From Stomoxys calcitrans (taxonomy: Eukaryota > Arthropoda > Insecta > Diptera > Muscidae), in NCBI RefSeq assembly GCF_963082655.1, contig NC_081556.1, positions 154,752,559 through 154,816,558 on the forward strand: 64,000 nt of DNA. Direction: 5' to 3'. Positions 32,958-45,059 of this stretch are shown piece by piece. Under the pieces are notes generated by a model. It was not told the origin of the DNA. It was given only the letters and a program-made list of their open reading frames with translations, and ran no database searches. The first letter of the stretch is position 1. The number at the start of each line of letters is the position of its first letter. A program made the position numbers and the translations under genes.

Positions 32958-34070
32958 TCAAGTAAGAGCGTGCTAAGTTCGGCCGGGTCGAATCTTATAT
33001 AGCCTCCACCATGGATCGCATTTGTCGAGTTCTTTTCCCGGCATTTCATCTTAGGCAAAAAAAGGATAAAAGAAAAGATTTGCTTTTCTATTAGAGCGAT
33101 ATCAAAATATGGTCTGGTTCGGACCATAATTAAATTCTATGTTGGAGACCTGTGTAAAATGTCAGCCAATTCGAATAAGAATTGCGCCCTTTGGGGACTC
33201 AGGAAGTAAAATAGAGAGATCGATTTATATGGGAGTTATATCGGCCTATAGACCGATTCAGACCATAATGAACACGTATTTTGGTGGCCATGAGAGAATC
33301 TGTCGTACAAAATTTCAGGCAAATCGGATAATAATTGCGACCTCCAGAGGCTCAAGATCTCAGATCGGTTTATATGGCAGCTATATCAGGTTATAAACCG
33401 ATTTGAACCTTATTTGGCACAGTTGTTGAAAGTCATAATAAAATACGTCATGCTAAATTTCAAAAAATTCGGATAGGAATTGCGCCCTCTAGAAGCTCAA
33501 GAAGTCAAGTCCCCAGATCGGTTTATATGACAGCTATATAGGGTTATGGACCTATTTGATGAACCATACTTGGCACAGTTATTAGATATCATAACAAAAT
33601 ACTTCGTGCAAAATTTCATTTAAATCGGATAAGAATTGCGCCCTCAAGAGCCAAGATCGGTTTATATGGCAGCTATTTCAGGTAATGGACCGATTTGAGC
33701 CATACATGGCATAGTTGTTGGATATCATAACAAAACACGTTGTGAAAAATTTCATTCCAATTGGATTAGAATTGCGCTCTCTAGAGGCTCAAGAAGTCAA
33801 GACCCAAGATCATTTTATATGGCAGCTATATCAGGTTATCCATCGATTTGAACCATACTTGGCATAGTTGTTGGATATCATAACAAAACACGTTGTGCGT
33901 GCTTTCGACAGACAGACGGACGGACAGACAGTCGGACGGACATGGCTAGATCGACTTAGAATGACATGACGATCAACAATATATATGTAGTTTATGGGGT
34001 CTCAAACGTATATTTCGAGGTTTTGCAAACAGAATGACGAATACCCCCATCCTATGGAGGAGGGTATAAA
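32958..34070 (+). repeat. Family A2 dispersed repeat, copy 1
   Basis: The head is TAAGTTCGGCCGGGTCGAAT and the tail CCTATGGAGGAGGGTATAAA. The interior is several units of about 130-150 bp with GATCGGTTTATATGGCAGCT, TTGGCACAGTTGTTGGA..TCATAACAAAA and AAAATTTCA..CAAATCGGATAAG. Before the tail come GACAGACAGACGGACGGACA and CATGGCTAGATCGACTTAGA. The same head/tail logic as family A1, with different internal units. Confidence 0.75.
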
Positions 34071-34199
34071 AAAATAAATACATAAAAAAAATTCATTGCA
34101 TTATTTCTAAGGAAAAAGAACAAACTAAAAAATTTCGCTCAAAAAAGTATCTATCGGTAAATTTATCACAAAGATAGGACTATATATTGATAGCATTTA

Positions 34200-34278
34200 G
34201 TACATTGTATGGCAATCCTTATTGGTTGCAGATGGCCTCCAATCGTCTTGGCATCGATTCTATCAAGTTTTGACACAT
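34200..34278 (-). mobile_element. Tc1-like transposase C-terminal fragment, copy 1
   Basis: The minus strand from about 34256 reads MPRRLEAICNQ, stop, GLPYN, which resembles the end of Tc1-family transposases. A very similar fragment lies at 35035-35115. Both are preceded on the plus strand by TATTGATAGCATTTAGTAC, so they share more than the coding piece. Confidence 0.5.
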
Positions 34279-34284
34279 TTTTTT

Positions 34285-34440
34285 TTGGGTTCCGAGAACT
34301 CATCATGGAAAATGAATCCATTCTTGTCCTTATCTTCAAGTTGGAAGATTTCCTCTACCAACTTATCATTTTTCTTCTACATGTTCTTCAACTCATCCGA
34401 ATCTTGGCCCTCCACGGCAGTCATTTGTTTTTTCAGATGG
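34285..34440 (-). pseudogene. Decayed duplicate of the last Fkbp14 exon
   Basis: The minus strand reads [19 protein letters not shown], then a stop where the intact exon has Leu, then [20 protein letters not shown] and FHDEFSEP. It matches 35855-36008 almost base for base. Differences include TAG for TTG, QL for QH, IF for IS and EP for GP. The HDEL end is missing and the copy is joined to the Tc1-like fragment. It lies about 1.4-1.6 kb downstream of the intact exon, in the same orientation, and is not expected to function. Confidence 0.9.
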
Positions 34441-34604
34441 ACAGATAAATGGAAGGTCAGTCGTCAAACCCATAGAGTATAATGAGAAAATTGGTACCAC
34501 TTTTAAATTATTTAAAGCGAAATAATGAAAAATCATACGCCATGGTGTACAATGAGAGAATTTAATCATACGCCATATAGACCTAAAAGAAAAACGTGAA
34601 TACG

Positions 34605-34925
34605 AGGGGTTATTATACGAGGGGGCGGACGGACATGGCTAGATCGACTTAAAATGTCACGACGATCTATATCAAAGCATGGACCGATATGGCCCATTTA
34701 CAATCCCAACCGACCTACACTAATAAGAATTATTTGTGCAAAATTTACTTCTTCGAAAGTTAGCGTGCTTTCGACAGACAGACGAACATGGCTAGATCGA
34801 CTTAGAATGACATGACGATCAATAATATATATACTTTATGGGGTCTCAGACGCATATTTCGAGGTTTTACAAATAGAATGACGAAATTAGTATACCCCCA
34901 TCCTATGGTGGAGGGTATAAGAAAA
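34605..34925 (+). repeat. Family A2 dispersed repeat, 3' fragment(s)
   Basis: It contains GACATGGCTAGATCGACTTA twice (near 34630 and 34786) and the tail CATCCTATGGTGGAGGGTAT, so parts of two A2 copies are fused. No head is present. Confidence 0.65.
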
Positions 34926-35034
34926 AATAAAAAAAAATCATTGTCTTATTTCTAAGGAATAATGAAACAATACTAAAAAATCTTGCTCACAAAAGGATCC
35001 ATCACAAAGGTAGGACTGTATATTGATAGCATTT

Positions 35035-35115
35035 AGTACTTTGTATGGTAATCCTTATTGGTTGCAGATGGCCTCCAATCGTCTTGGCATCGGTTCTATC
35101 AATTTTGGACACCAC
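35035..35115 (-). mobile_element. Tc1-like transposase C-terminal fragment, copy 2
   Basis: This repeats 34200-34278, with GGTTGCAGATGGCCTCCAAT and CGTCTTGGCATCG intact, after a similar upstream stretch (about 34985-35035). It does not continue into Fkbp14-like sequence, which places the exon fusion in copy 1 only. Confidence 0.5.
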
Positions 35116-35839
35116 TACTTACCTATGTTTCACCTATTCATTTAAATGTCAATTCAAAATTTTCATCTTGGTTACTCATTTAATAAATTACTTTATTTAC
35201 TTACAAAAAATGATTGTGAACAATTGTTGTTGGTTTTTTTACAATACAAAAATTTTTAAAAAAATTTCACTTAATTTTATAACGCCCACATGTACATACC
35301 AAATAAAGTAAGTACCCAATTCTAATTCTTCGTTCATATTTTCATTATCATTAAAATGAAATTTCCCATTGTGTAAGGTCTCAATGCCAAATGCATTTCT
35401 TAAGCCAGTTTTCGGTTTAAGCTAAACTTAACAACTTAAAAAAGGAGCTATGTATGTATGTGGATGATGAACTTACATATTATATATTTCGGGTAATGGG
35501 TGTGTATGTCTGCCGTATGTATGTATATATTACATATTAGAAAACAAGAATTGCTAATTGAAAGGGGAAATTTTGTTGAAACAATAATAAAAATATTGAA
35601 ATAAAAAATTTGAGAATTTAAAAAAAAAAATACCCTTCAACTCCAACAATGAGAGTAGTTATGTATGTATACATGAAACAATTTAGATTACAATGTTAAA
35701 TAATGTTTTAGAATCAACCATATGGGGGTCAAATGATGTGAATTTTTAAGTTTCCATACAGGTGGATTTAATTGGACTTCATGCTGCGGAAGACCCAAGG
35801 AAGAAAGAGAGCAGCTTTGATTCTTTGTGTTGGCTAATC
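35116..35839 (-). other. 3' flank and probable 3' UTR of Fkbp14
   Basis: AT-rich, without ORFs. On the minus strand AATAAA appears at about 35192-35197 and AATAAAG-like sequence near 35300. TATGTATGTATG runs occur near 35448 and 35517. Which signal is used cannot be told. Confidence 0.4.
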
Positions 35840-38800
35840 TTACAGCTCATCATGTTTGGGTCCCGAGAACTCATCATGGGAAATGAATCCATTCTTGTCC
35901 TTATCTTCATGTTGGAAGATTTCCTCTACCAACTTATCATTTTCCTTCAACATGTTCTTCAACTCATCCGAATCTTGGCCCTCCACGGCAGTCATTTGTT
36001 TCTTCAGATATTCACTGACCTATGATGGGATAGAGAGTTGTTGCAAAAAATATTTAATAAAAACAATTTTTCAAATTTTTATTTTCTTCTTAAAAAGTGC
36101 TCTTGTAATGATTTAGTGGTTAGTGCTACAATGAGTTGTTAGGGAGAAAAATAATTGTTTTTTTTTTTTGAGATAGTAACCATAGCCTTTTGTTGGGGGG
36201 GGGGTAATACAACACATAAATGAGTTGAACCAAACACCAATCAAACAAATTTGGACAAAATGAAAAAGTGCGATCCATACATAAAGGTTTACCTCTTCGC
36301 GACTCAATTGCTTATCGCCGTTATCATCGATCTCCTTGAAGACATTTGTGGTTGGGGGGCTGTTGCCAATGTTGATGAGCTCAACATCGAAGTGCAAAGT
36401 AGCCTTGGGTGGGATGACATTGCCAGCACCACGATCGCCGTAGCCCAACTCTGGAGGAATGGTAAGTTTACGTTTTTCACCTGTAATAAAATAATAAAAA
36501 AAATAAGATATCAAAATAAATAATAGAAGTTGGTTATAATGAAATTTATTAAAATAATAAATAAAAAAAATCCTTGAAATCAGCCTGGCCCATCACCTAT
36601 AAATCATACACCCATCGAATGAAGAAAATCTAATACTGCTATTTTAAACTTTGACAAAATCTGATTTAAGACTTAAAAATCTATGTGGCAGTTATAACTA
36701 GATATGACTTAGATTATATTCGGACGGGAGAAAATAGAGAAAACAAGTAAAAGTGTACTAAGTTCGGCCGGGCCACCCACCACCATGGATTCTACTAAAA
36801 CATGGGACTGTTACGACTTCCGCTAACTGCGCCAAGTACGGTCCAAGTCATTCTATAACCTGATATTGCTCCCATATAAACCCATCTCTCGATTATCCTT
36901 TTTCGTTTCGTAGAAGCTTTAATTTTTGCTGGTTTGACAGAAATTTGGTATATAGGATAAAATTATGCCCTTCAACTAAATTTATTTTTATAAATTATTT
37001 TTATAATAAGATAGTAGATTTGTATTCTACTCGCAAATACCTTTCATTTGAGTCCCATATTGCCATGGTCGGGTAATATGTCCGATTTGGGAGTGTTTTG
37101 GGGGTTGGGGTGGTCCGTCCCCCCTAACACTTGGTCCGACAATTGGATAGCAGATAAGTTTTCTTATCCTAAATACCTTTTATTTGAGTCCTATATTGTC
37201 GTGATTGGTCTTAATTGGTCTTAATATATATTTGATAGGTTTTGAAGTGGGGCGGCCAGCCTAGGTACCCCATTCGAAATTTGAATACCAAATTTTGAAT
37301 GGGGTATTATAAGAGAGCACACAAAATTTTGCTTAAATCGCACCACCCATCACCGAGATCTGGCATTTCTGAAAATTAGGGTAAGGGGGAGGGTCCGCCC
37401 CCTCTTTAAATATTAGAAAATGTACTACCCTATTTTCACCACGGGATCATTATGCACCATCTGTGAAAATTTCATGGAAATTAGTGTTCTATAAGGAACA
37501 CACAAACAAACATACAAATTTGGTTATACACCGATTTGGATCGTACTTGACACAGTTGTTGGAAGTTATAACAGAACACTATGTGCAAATTTTCAGCCAA
37601 ATCGGATACAAATTGAGGCTTCCAGGGGCTAAAGAAGTCAAATTGGGAGATGGGTTTATCTGGGAGTTATATCAGGTTCTTGACTGATTTAAACCGCACT
37701 CAACACAGTTGTTGGAAATCATAACAGAACACTATGTGCAAAATTTCAGCCAAATAGGATGAAAATTGAGGCTTCCAGGGGCTGAAGAAGTCAAGTCGGG
37801 AGATTGGTTTATATGGGAACTATATCAGGTTATAGACCGATTCGAACCGCACTCGACACAGTTGTTGGAAGTCATAACAGAACACTATGTGCAAAATTTC
37901 AGCCAAATCGGATGAAAATTGAGGCTTCCAGGGGCTCAAGAAGTCAAATCAGTTTATATGGGAGCTATATCTGGTTAGAGGCCGATTTGGACCGTACTTG
38001 ACACAGTTGTTGGAAGTCATAATACAAAATTTCAGTCAAATCGAATGAAAATTGCGGCTTACAGGGGCCCAATAAGTCAAATTGGGAGATCGGTTTATAT
38101 GGGAGCTATATCAAGTTCTTCACCGATTTGAACCGTACTTGGCACAGTTGTTGAAAGTCGTAACAGAACACAATGTGCAAAATTTCAGCCAAATCGGATA
38201 AAAATTCAGGCTTCCAGGGGCACAAGAAGTCAAATCGAGAAATTGGTTTATATGGGAGCTATATCCAAATCTGAACCGATATAGCCCATTTGTAATACCC
38301 AACGATCTACATCAATATTAAGTATCTGTGCGAAATTTCAAGTGGCTGACTTTACGCGTTCGACCCCTATCGTGATTTCGACAGACAGACGGACATGGCT
38401 AGATCGACTCAGGATTTCGAGACGATCAAGAATATATATACTTTATGCAGTTCTAGATCACTATTTCGAAGTGTTACAAACGGAATGACTAGATTAGTAT
38501 ACTAGATTAGTAGATTAGTATACCCCCATCCTATTTACAATCCCAACCGACTAATAAGAAGTATTTATGTAAAATTTCAAGCGCCTATCTTTACTCCTTC
38601 GAAAGTTAACGTGATTTCGACAGATCGACTTAAAATGACATGACGATCAAGAATATATTGGGTTGCCCAAAAAGTAATTGCGGATTTTTCATATAGTCGG
38701 CGTTGACAAATTTTTTCACAGCTTGTGACTCTGTAATTGCATTCTTTCTTCTGTCAGTTATCAGCTGTTACTTTTAGTTTGCTTTAGAAAAAAAGTGTAA

Positions 38801-40440
38801 AAAAAGTATATTTGATTAAAGTTCATTCTAAGTTTTATTAAAAATGCATTTACTTTCTTTTAAAAAATCCGCAATTACTTTTTGGGCAACTCAATATGTA
38901 CCTTATGGGGTCTTAGACGCATATTTCGAGGTGTTACAAATAGAATGACGAAATTAGTATACCCCCATCCTATGGTGGAGGGTATAAAAAACATTATATA
39001 TGTCACAAATTCTCTCAAGAACTTATCACAAAAATACATGTTCTTTTATCGTAAACAAAGTCCAGCGTTTTTAAGAAAAGAAGTTTACTTGGCGAAAGTT
39101 CCCTTTATGACAAACGAATTATTTTGTTTGCGTGTAGCTAAGAACAAAAAATATACCAGTATGAATGCACTAAAAAAAGCCGTTGTATAGCTTTCCTCTT
39201 TTTGACCGACTCAGAGCAAAAAGTGGTCGTATCGATCAAAAGTGAATGGGTTCTGAAATTTACATTACTTCCACAGATTTTTCTTTTGAATCAATAAACA
39301 AGTCAAAAGGCGCTAAGTTCGGCCAGGCCGAACTTTGGATATCCATCACCTAGGGGATATACTTAAACCACCTTTCCTTATAATCCTGTGAAAAATGCAT
39401 ACCTTATGGCCCATAGCAGCTATATCGAAATATATGCATTATAGATATGGCCATAGCAGCTATATCGAAGTCTATAATGCAGCTATATCCAAATCTGGAC
39501 CGATTTAGGCCAAATTGAAGAAGGATGCCGAAAGGCTTAACACAACTCACTGTTCCAAATTTTAGCAAAATCGGACAATAAATGCGCCTTTTATGGGCGC
39601 AAAGTCTTAAATCAAGAGATTGGTCTATATGGCAGCAATATCCAAATCTTGAAAGATCTGAGCCAAATTGAAGAAAAATGTCGAGTGGCCTAAAACAACT
39701 CACTGTCCCAAATTTCAGCAAAATCAGATAATAAATGTGGCTTTTATGGGCCTAAGACCCTACAACGGCGGATCGGTCTATATAACAGCTATATCTACAT
39801 CTGGACCGATCTGGGCCAAATTGAAGAAGAATGTCGAAGGGCCTAACGCAACTCACTGTCCTAAATTTTAGCAAAATCGGATGATAAATGTGGCTTTTAT
39901 GGGCCTTAGACCCTAAATCGGCGGATCGGTATATATGGGGCTATATCAAGACACAGTCCGATATAGCCCATCTTCGAACTTAACCTGCTTATGGACAAAA
40001 AAGAATTTGTGCAAAGTTTCAGCTCAATACCTCTATTTTTAAAGACCCACCCATCCATCCCTCGGTGGTGGGTATAAAAATTGTTTCACACAAATTAAAA
40101 AAATGTGGTCGTTTGAATTGGTACCACTTTGTGTGAGCTAAACTGTATTTATTTTATAAGTTTGCCAATGAATATTTCGAATAAGACCCCATCCTATGGT
40201 GCTGGTGGTTCTAAATTTAATAAAAATATTTTTAAATAATACTGTGTATTTAAAATATTAAAAATTTGCGTTGTATATCAATGAAGAAGACATTTGACTT
40301 TTGAAGTTCCATAGAGCATTTTCAGCAATATTTGAATTTACTCGTACTTACCAACACACATATCGACTAGACCTTGATCCCAGCCTTTAATCACTTGTCC
40401 AGCACCCAATTGGAAGGTAAATGGTTGGTCACGATCCAAA
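35840..40440 (-). CDS. Fkbp14: FK506-binding ER peptidyl-prolyl isomerase, last three exons
   Basis: An ER-lumen prolyl cis-trans isomerase with calcium-binding EF hands, acting in secretory-protein folding; in Drosophila it is known to affect Notch and presenilin levels. Exons, in coding order: 40352-40440, 36293-36480 and 35840-36019, with GT-AG junctions that keep frame. The first visible exon encodes the FKBP core ([16 protein letters not shown]). The next adds [18 protein letters not shown] and the start of EF hand 1 ([12 protein letters not shown]). The last gives EF hand 2 ([12 protein letters not shown]) and ends in HDEL, the ER retrieval signal, then TAA at 35840-35842. The signal peptide and the N-terminal FKBP strand(s) are not in view: no matching exon was found from 40441 to 64000. 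The intron 36481-40351 holds A1 and A2 repeats and a MITE. A broken copy of the last exon lies at 34285-34440. Confidence 0.95.
36743..38530 (+). repeat. Family A2 dispersed repeat, copy 2, with inserted family C segment
   Basis: The head CTAAGTTCGGCCGGGCCACC is at about 36768. Units with GGTTTATATGGGAGCTATAT, ACACAGTTGTTGGAAGTCAT and GGCTTCCAGGGGC are repeated at least four times from 37520 to 38290. The GACAGACGGACATGGCTAGA block is at 38380. Segment 36955-37450 does not match and is family C (see 50631). The element lies in the Fkbp14 intron, antisense to it. Confidence 0.7.
38531..38990 (+). repeat. Family A2 3' fragment interrupted by a MITE
   Basis: The tail module GATGACGATCAAGAATATA...TGTACCTTATGGGGTC is split at TA by the mariner MITE 38657-38896, then resumes to CATCCTATGGTGGAGGGTAT. 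This gives an order of events: A2 first, MITE later. Confidence 0.75.
38657..38896 (+). mobile_element. Mariner-type MITE, copy 2, complete
   Basis: Terminal inverted repeats ATTGGGTTGCCCAAAAAGTA and its inverse TACTTTTTGGGCAACTCAAT lie at the two ends, extending to GCGGATTTTT on both sides. The TA target is duplicated. The interior contains TTCACAGCTTGTGACTCTG and GTCAGTTATCAGCTGTTAC. It is about 240 bp with no ORF. Confidence 0.88.
39299..40080 (+). repeat. Family A1 dispersed repeat, copy 2
   Basis: The head is CTAAGTTCGGCCAGGCCGAA and the tail CTCGGTGGTGGGTATAAAAA. Three internal units carry GGCCTAA..CAACTCACTGT. The stretch before the tail lacks the GACAGACGGACGG block present in other copies, pointing to a small deletion near 40045. 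It sits in the Fkbp14 intron. Confidence 0.78.
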
Positions 40441-41416
40441 CTAAAAATAAATCACAAAAAGAAAAATGAAACAATTAGAATGGGAAACCAAAAAAACACA
40501 CACACACACACACACACAAAAGTCCTTATAAAACCCTAAACAATTCAACAAGCACCTGAAATGCTCTTACACAAATGAAAAGTCTAACAGCACTCCACTT
40601 AAAACGTATGTTCATCATTTTTAAGCCTTTTAATGCCCACGAATCGTGTGTGAACAATCCATCATTTGGTAGAGCAAAGTAAAAAACGAATGAATGAATT
40701 CAACCAAAGGCTTTCGTACACAGAATGTTGCTTTAGCAGCAGCTACCAAGGCACAAACATTTTGTGTTTCTTTAAATATTCAAAAAGGTCTGGAGTAAGC
40801 GCGAATTGCAAAACTTTTTAAATGTGAGATTATTAAAAATTAGCAATTTGGGGATACGTATTGGGGAATTGTCCTCACTTTTTTTCCCAAAGGACTTGCA
40901 AAATGGTTGTTTTAGTATTTTGTTATTAATTGTATTTTATGTTGTTTATATCATTTTGTATGTTTGATGTTACAATCTTAAAATATAATGTGGACCTCTT
41001 TAGCAAAAGAGCAGGACTCACTCAAAAGTGTTTGTTTGCAATACGTCTTCCCCAACCGTCTAATGATGCCTAAACAAATGACACACGGGGGTAAATAAAA
41101 AATTATTATCATAACTTGAACAACTTATCACAGGCTAGTGAAGTGCGCGAGTACACGAGTGCTGCGGGAGGAAATAGCAACGAGACATGTAAATGTTTCC
41201 TTAACATTGTAATGTCCCCATGGACATGATGAGGCTGTTGTACGATGCTGGTTTGCATCAATTTACAAAGTCGTTTAGCTTAAAGAGAATTTCGAAAAAA
41301 AATGTGGGAACGCAGTAGGAATAGCGTAAACAAGCGAGATTCGGTCCTCTATTTAAATTCAAAAGAAATGATGAGCAAAAACATTTTTGTGCACAAAAAT
41401 TTTGCAAAAAAAAAAA
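40441..41416. other. Upstream Fkbp14 intron or flank, no exon found
   Basis: There is a strong acceptor for the 40352-40440 exon at 40441 (minus strand TTTTTAG). A (CA)n tract lies at 40495-40518. I searched both here and onward for the N-terminal FKBP sequence and signal peptide and saw none. Confidence 0.35.
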
Positions 41417-42615
41417 ACAAATAAAAAGGCGTTAAGTTCGGCCGGGTCGAACTTTGGATACTTACCACCTCGGGTATATATGCAAACCATCTTTCGTTAC
41501 AATCCGGTGAAAATTAGCTAATTTATGCACCCAAATTCGGAACGGATATTGAGTTGTCAAAAAAAAAAAATAAATCACTGTTCAATTTTAAACAGTATTG
41601 GTCTTTTTGGAAGCTATAACCAAAAAAAAAAATCCGATCTGAACCATATAGGACAGTGATGTCGAAAAGCCTAACATAAGTCGCTGAGTCAAATTTCAGC
41701 GAAATCCGATTATAAATGAGCCTTTTATGGGCCCAAGACCATTAATCAAGAGATCGATCTATATGGCAGCTATATCAAAATCTGAACCGATCTGGGCCAA
41801 ATTGAAGAAGAATGCCAAAGGGCCTAACACAACTTACTGTCCCAAAATTCGGTGAAATCGGACAAAAAATGCGCCTTTTAACGGCCCAAAACCTTGAATC
41901 GAGACATCGGTCTATAAGGCAGCTATATCCAAAATCTGAACCGATCTTAACCAAATTGCAGAGTGATGTCGAGGGGCCTAACACAACTCACTGTCCCAAA
42001 TTTCCGCGAAATCGGACAATAAATGCGCTTTTTATGGGCCCAAGGCTATAACTAAATTTGGGCCAAATTTGATAAGGATGTCGAAGGGCCTAACACAACT
42101 CAATGTCCCAAATTTTGGCAAAATCGGACAATAAATGCGCTTTTTATGGGCGCAAGACCTTAGATCGAGAGATCGGTCTTTATCGCAGCTATATCCAAAA
42201 ATGGACCGATCTGGGCCAAATTGAAGAAGCATGTCAGCCTAACACAAATCACTGTCCCAAATTTCAACAAAATCGGATAATGTGGCTTTTATGGGCATAA
42301 GACCCTAAATCGGCGGATCGGTATATATGGGAGCTATATCAAGATATAGTCCTATATAGCCCATCTTTAAACATAACCTGCTTATGGAAAAAAGAATCTG
42401 TGCAAAGTTTCAGTTCAATATCTCTATTTTTAAAGACTGCAGCGTGATTTCAACAGACAAGCGGACAGACGGACGGACATGGCTAGATCGTCTTAGATTT
42501 TTACGAAGATCAAGAATATATATACTTTATAGGGTCGGAAATGGATATTTCGATATGTTGCAAACGGAATGACAAAATGAATATACCCCCATCCTTCGGT
42601 GGTGGGTATAAAAAA
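41417..42615 (+). repeat. Family A1 dispersed repeat, copy 3, most complete
   Basis: The head TTAAGTTCGGCCGGGTCGAA is followed by TACTTACCACCTCGGG. The tail has AGCGGACAGACGGACGGACA, GGCTAGATCGTCTTAGATTT and CTTCGGTGGTGGGTATAAAA. Four or more internal units each have GGGCCAAATTGAAGAAG and CCTAACACAACTCACTGTCC. This copy is a good reference for the family. Confidence 0.8.
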
Positions 42616-42689
42616 CATCCGATTTATAAAATTTGGTCTAAATTATAACGTTAAATACTAATATTTTAATATACAAAAAAAAAAATTAT

Positions 42690-43440
42690 ACACCCAGAGA
42701 AATTTGTTGGTAAAAACAGCGAAAATGGTTGATAAAATAGCAGAAATTCTGCTGAAATTGGGACAGCAGTAACTTTTTGCTGCAACAGCAAACAATTTAT
42801 GCTGTTTTCAGACAGCAAAAATTGAAAGTAGTTTAAAAGTTTCAAAAAAATGCTTCAAAAATTTGTATGTTGCATCCCATATTTTATTAAAGGAGGTACA
42901 TAGTGTAATTTTTGTTTTAGTTTCTTACAATTTGATAATATTTTAACGATTTCTAATAGCAGCAGACAAAATATCTTCACTCAGAGAAGTTTATTTGTAC
43001 AAACAGCAAAAATGGTTGCTGTAGCAACAGAAAGTCTGCTGAAAACGGAACTGCATTAGTTTGTTGCTAAAACAGCAAAACTTTTTTGATGTTTTTAAAT
43101 TTTAATTTTTCAAGCTTTTTGCCTGTTAGGGCAAGATCATTAAATTTTACAAAAGTAAGCACAAAAATATCATAAATATGTCAACAAAATTTTGAATGGA
43201 TTTATTCAAAAGTTTAAAATTTGTGATTTAATATCAGCAGACAGTGTTTACTGATATCAGCAGACTAATTTTTCTGAGTGTACTAAATGTATGAATAAGC
43301 TATTAAACAAATATAGAAGAAAATGCTTATTGTTTTGAAGTTCATAAGTTTGAAAAAGTTTCCGGCAATTGTTAAAAAATTGTCATCTAAAATCAGCAGA
43401 CAGTGTTTGCTGATATCGGCAAACTCATTTCTATGGGTGT
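42690..43440. mobile_element. Nested MITE with ACACCCAGAGAAAT ends
   Basis: The outer ends are ACACCCAGAGAAATTTG at 42691 and CATTTCTATGGGTGT at 43440. Inside, a second pair, CACTCAGAGAAGTTT at about 42980 and AATTTTTCTGAGTGTAC near 43282, marks a related inner copy. Between the pairs, words such as ACAGCAAAAATG, TCTGCTGAAA and ATCAGCAGACAGTGTTT recur in both orientations. The superfamily is unknown and there is no ORF. Confidence 0.6.
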
Positions 43441-45059
43441 AGGCTAATATACTCCCTCCATGGTGTAAGGTGTTATAATTTACCAAAAATATCACCGATG
43501 GCAACACTGATTTTCCAGCCTGCCTGACCAACCTCAACCTAAGTATGCCCCTGAAAATGCAAATGTTGCCTTTATGGCAAATCGCCCAAACCTTATGATT
43601 ATCACTTGTGCAACAAACTTTTAACAAATGAAAAATGCCTCCCAATGCAACACTTTAACGAAAAAAAAATCTCTCCCAAAAAAGTTTTCCGAGAACAATT
43701 GCCTGATGACGACCGAAAAGAAATTTCTCTATGGGTTGCATTAGCATGGGCGCCTTGTTTCTTGTGATGAGAGTAACAGAAAAACAATGTACGAGTACAT
43801 CTTTTATTTACGCTTTTTTTTAACAGGCAGTGCGAAAAAATAACAACATAACAGGCAGCAAGTGGCGGGTTTAAATATTTTATATGCCCTCCTTGGGGGG
43901 CTTTGCAACAATTCAAATATGGTGTTGTTACACAAATATATTTGTTAGCAGCATGAAGAAAGCAACAACAGCCTCCAACACCGTCTGTGACAGCAAAGAA
44001 GCTTAGCTGACAATTTGTCGTGGTACAATGATGAAGCGGGTTTCTTGCAGTCCAACTCTCAAGTACGATGAGGGAAGGAAGGTTGGTGCTAGCTCCCCCG
44101 AAGAAGTGGATAATCTGTGGCGTGCGTTAGGGAGCACACCAACACAGAAACGGCGACAAGTGGGAAATGGTAGCACCATCAAATGTCATGGAATGCGCCT
44201 GGTTTATTTTTTTGGGGGGCTTTGTCGCTTGTTGTTGTTTTTGCTGAAATAACCATACTCGTATTTGTGTAACAAACGACACCGGAATCTAACACTCTAA
44301 AATTAATGCGTTTATAAAAACTTGGAAAACACAAACACAAGAAGACATGGAGTTTCCGCTGGATTACAAGTGGGGCTCTCCACGTCTACGCCACCCATGC
44401 TCCTTGCACACGGATGGCACTTCAATATGTTATGCATGCTTATACTTTGATACCACAGCCCATTCATACGAGTTTTTCTTCTTACCTTGAATGTTTATTG
44501 CAATTTTTTTTTTCGTTTGCCTCTTGCTTTACATTGCCACACACTTGCTTGCCACTTGCTTGTTGTGCCCCCAACGCAAAAGACCAATGTGAACATATTC
44601 ACACAACAAACATGACACTTGGCTTCCGTCCGTTTGCCATAAACACACAAAGCAAATCGTGCAAATGTTTCTATTGAGTGAGCCGAGTTTGTATGAGAGT
44701 GTGTGTGAGTGAGGTTGCGAAGTTCTTTAAGAGATTATGATGATTCTATCGTGTGAGATGTGTGATACCAGAATGGCAGGTGAGTTTATTACCTTCACAA
44801 ATATGTGAATATAGGGGAGAGGTTTGTTTGGGTAAGATAATAATAATAATTTCAACCCGGATTGGCAATGCTGAGTGTGATTTACTTTTATACAAGCCGA
44901 AAGTATGACTGATGGAACTCGATATAAAGTGTACAGGGTAGCTGACATGAAGTGTTACCAAGTTCACAATGGTATATTTTTCAAAGTAGAAATGACAGCT
45001 GCATGATCACGGTTTTATTAACAGCTGATCATACTGTTTGCAAGCCACCAAAAAAACAA
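43441..45059. other. No recognised gene
   Basis: Short open stretches exist on both strands (for example 44028-44252) but none shows a domain, splice context or codon pattern I can support. The sequence looks like ordinary intron or intergenic DNA. Confidence 0.3.

Noticed and set aside
44028..44252. A 74-codon plus-strand ORF with a hydrophobic C-terminus
   Set aside because: No splice context, no recognised domain, and an isolated position.
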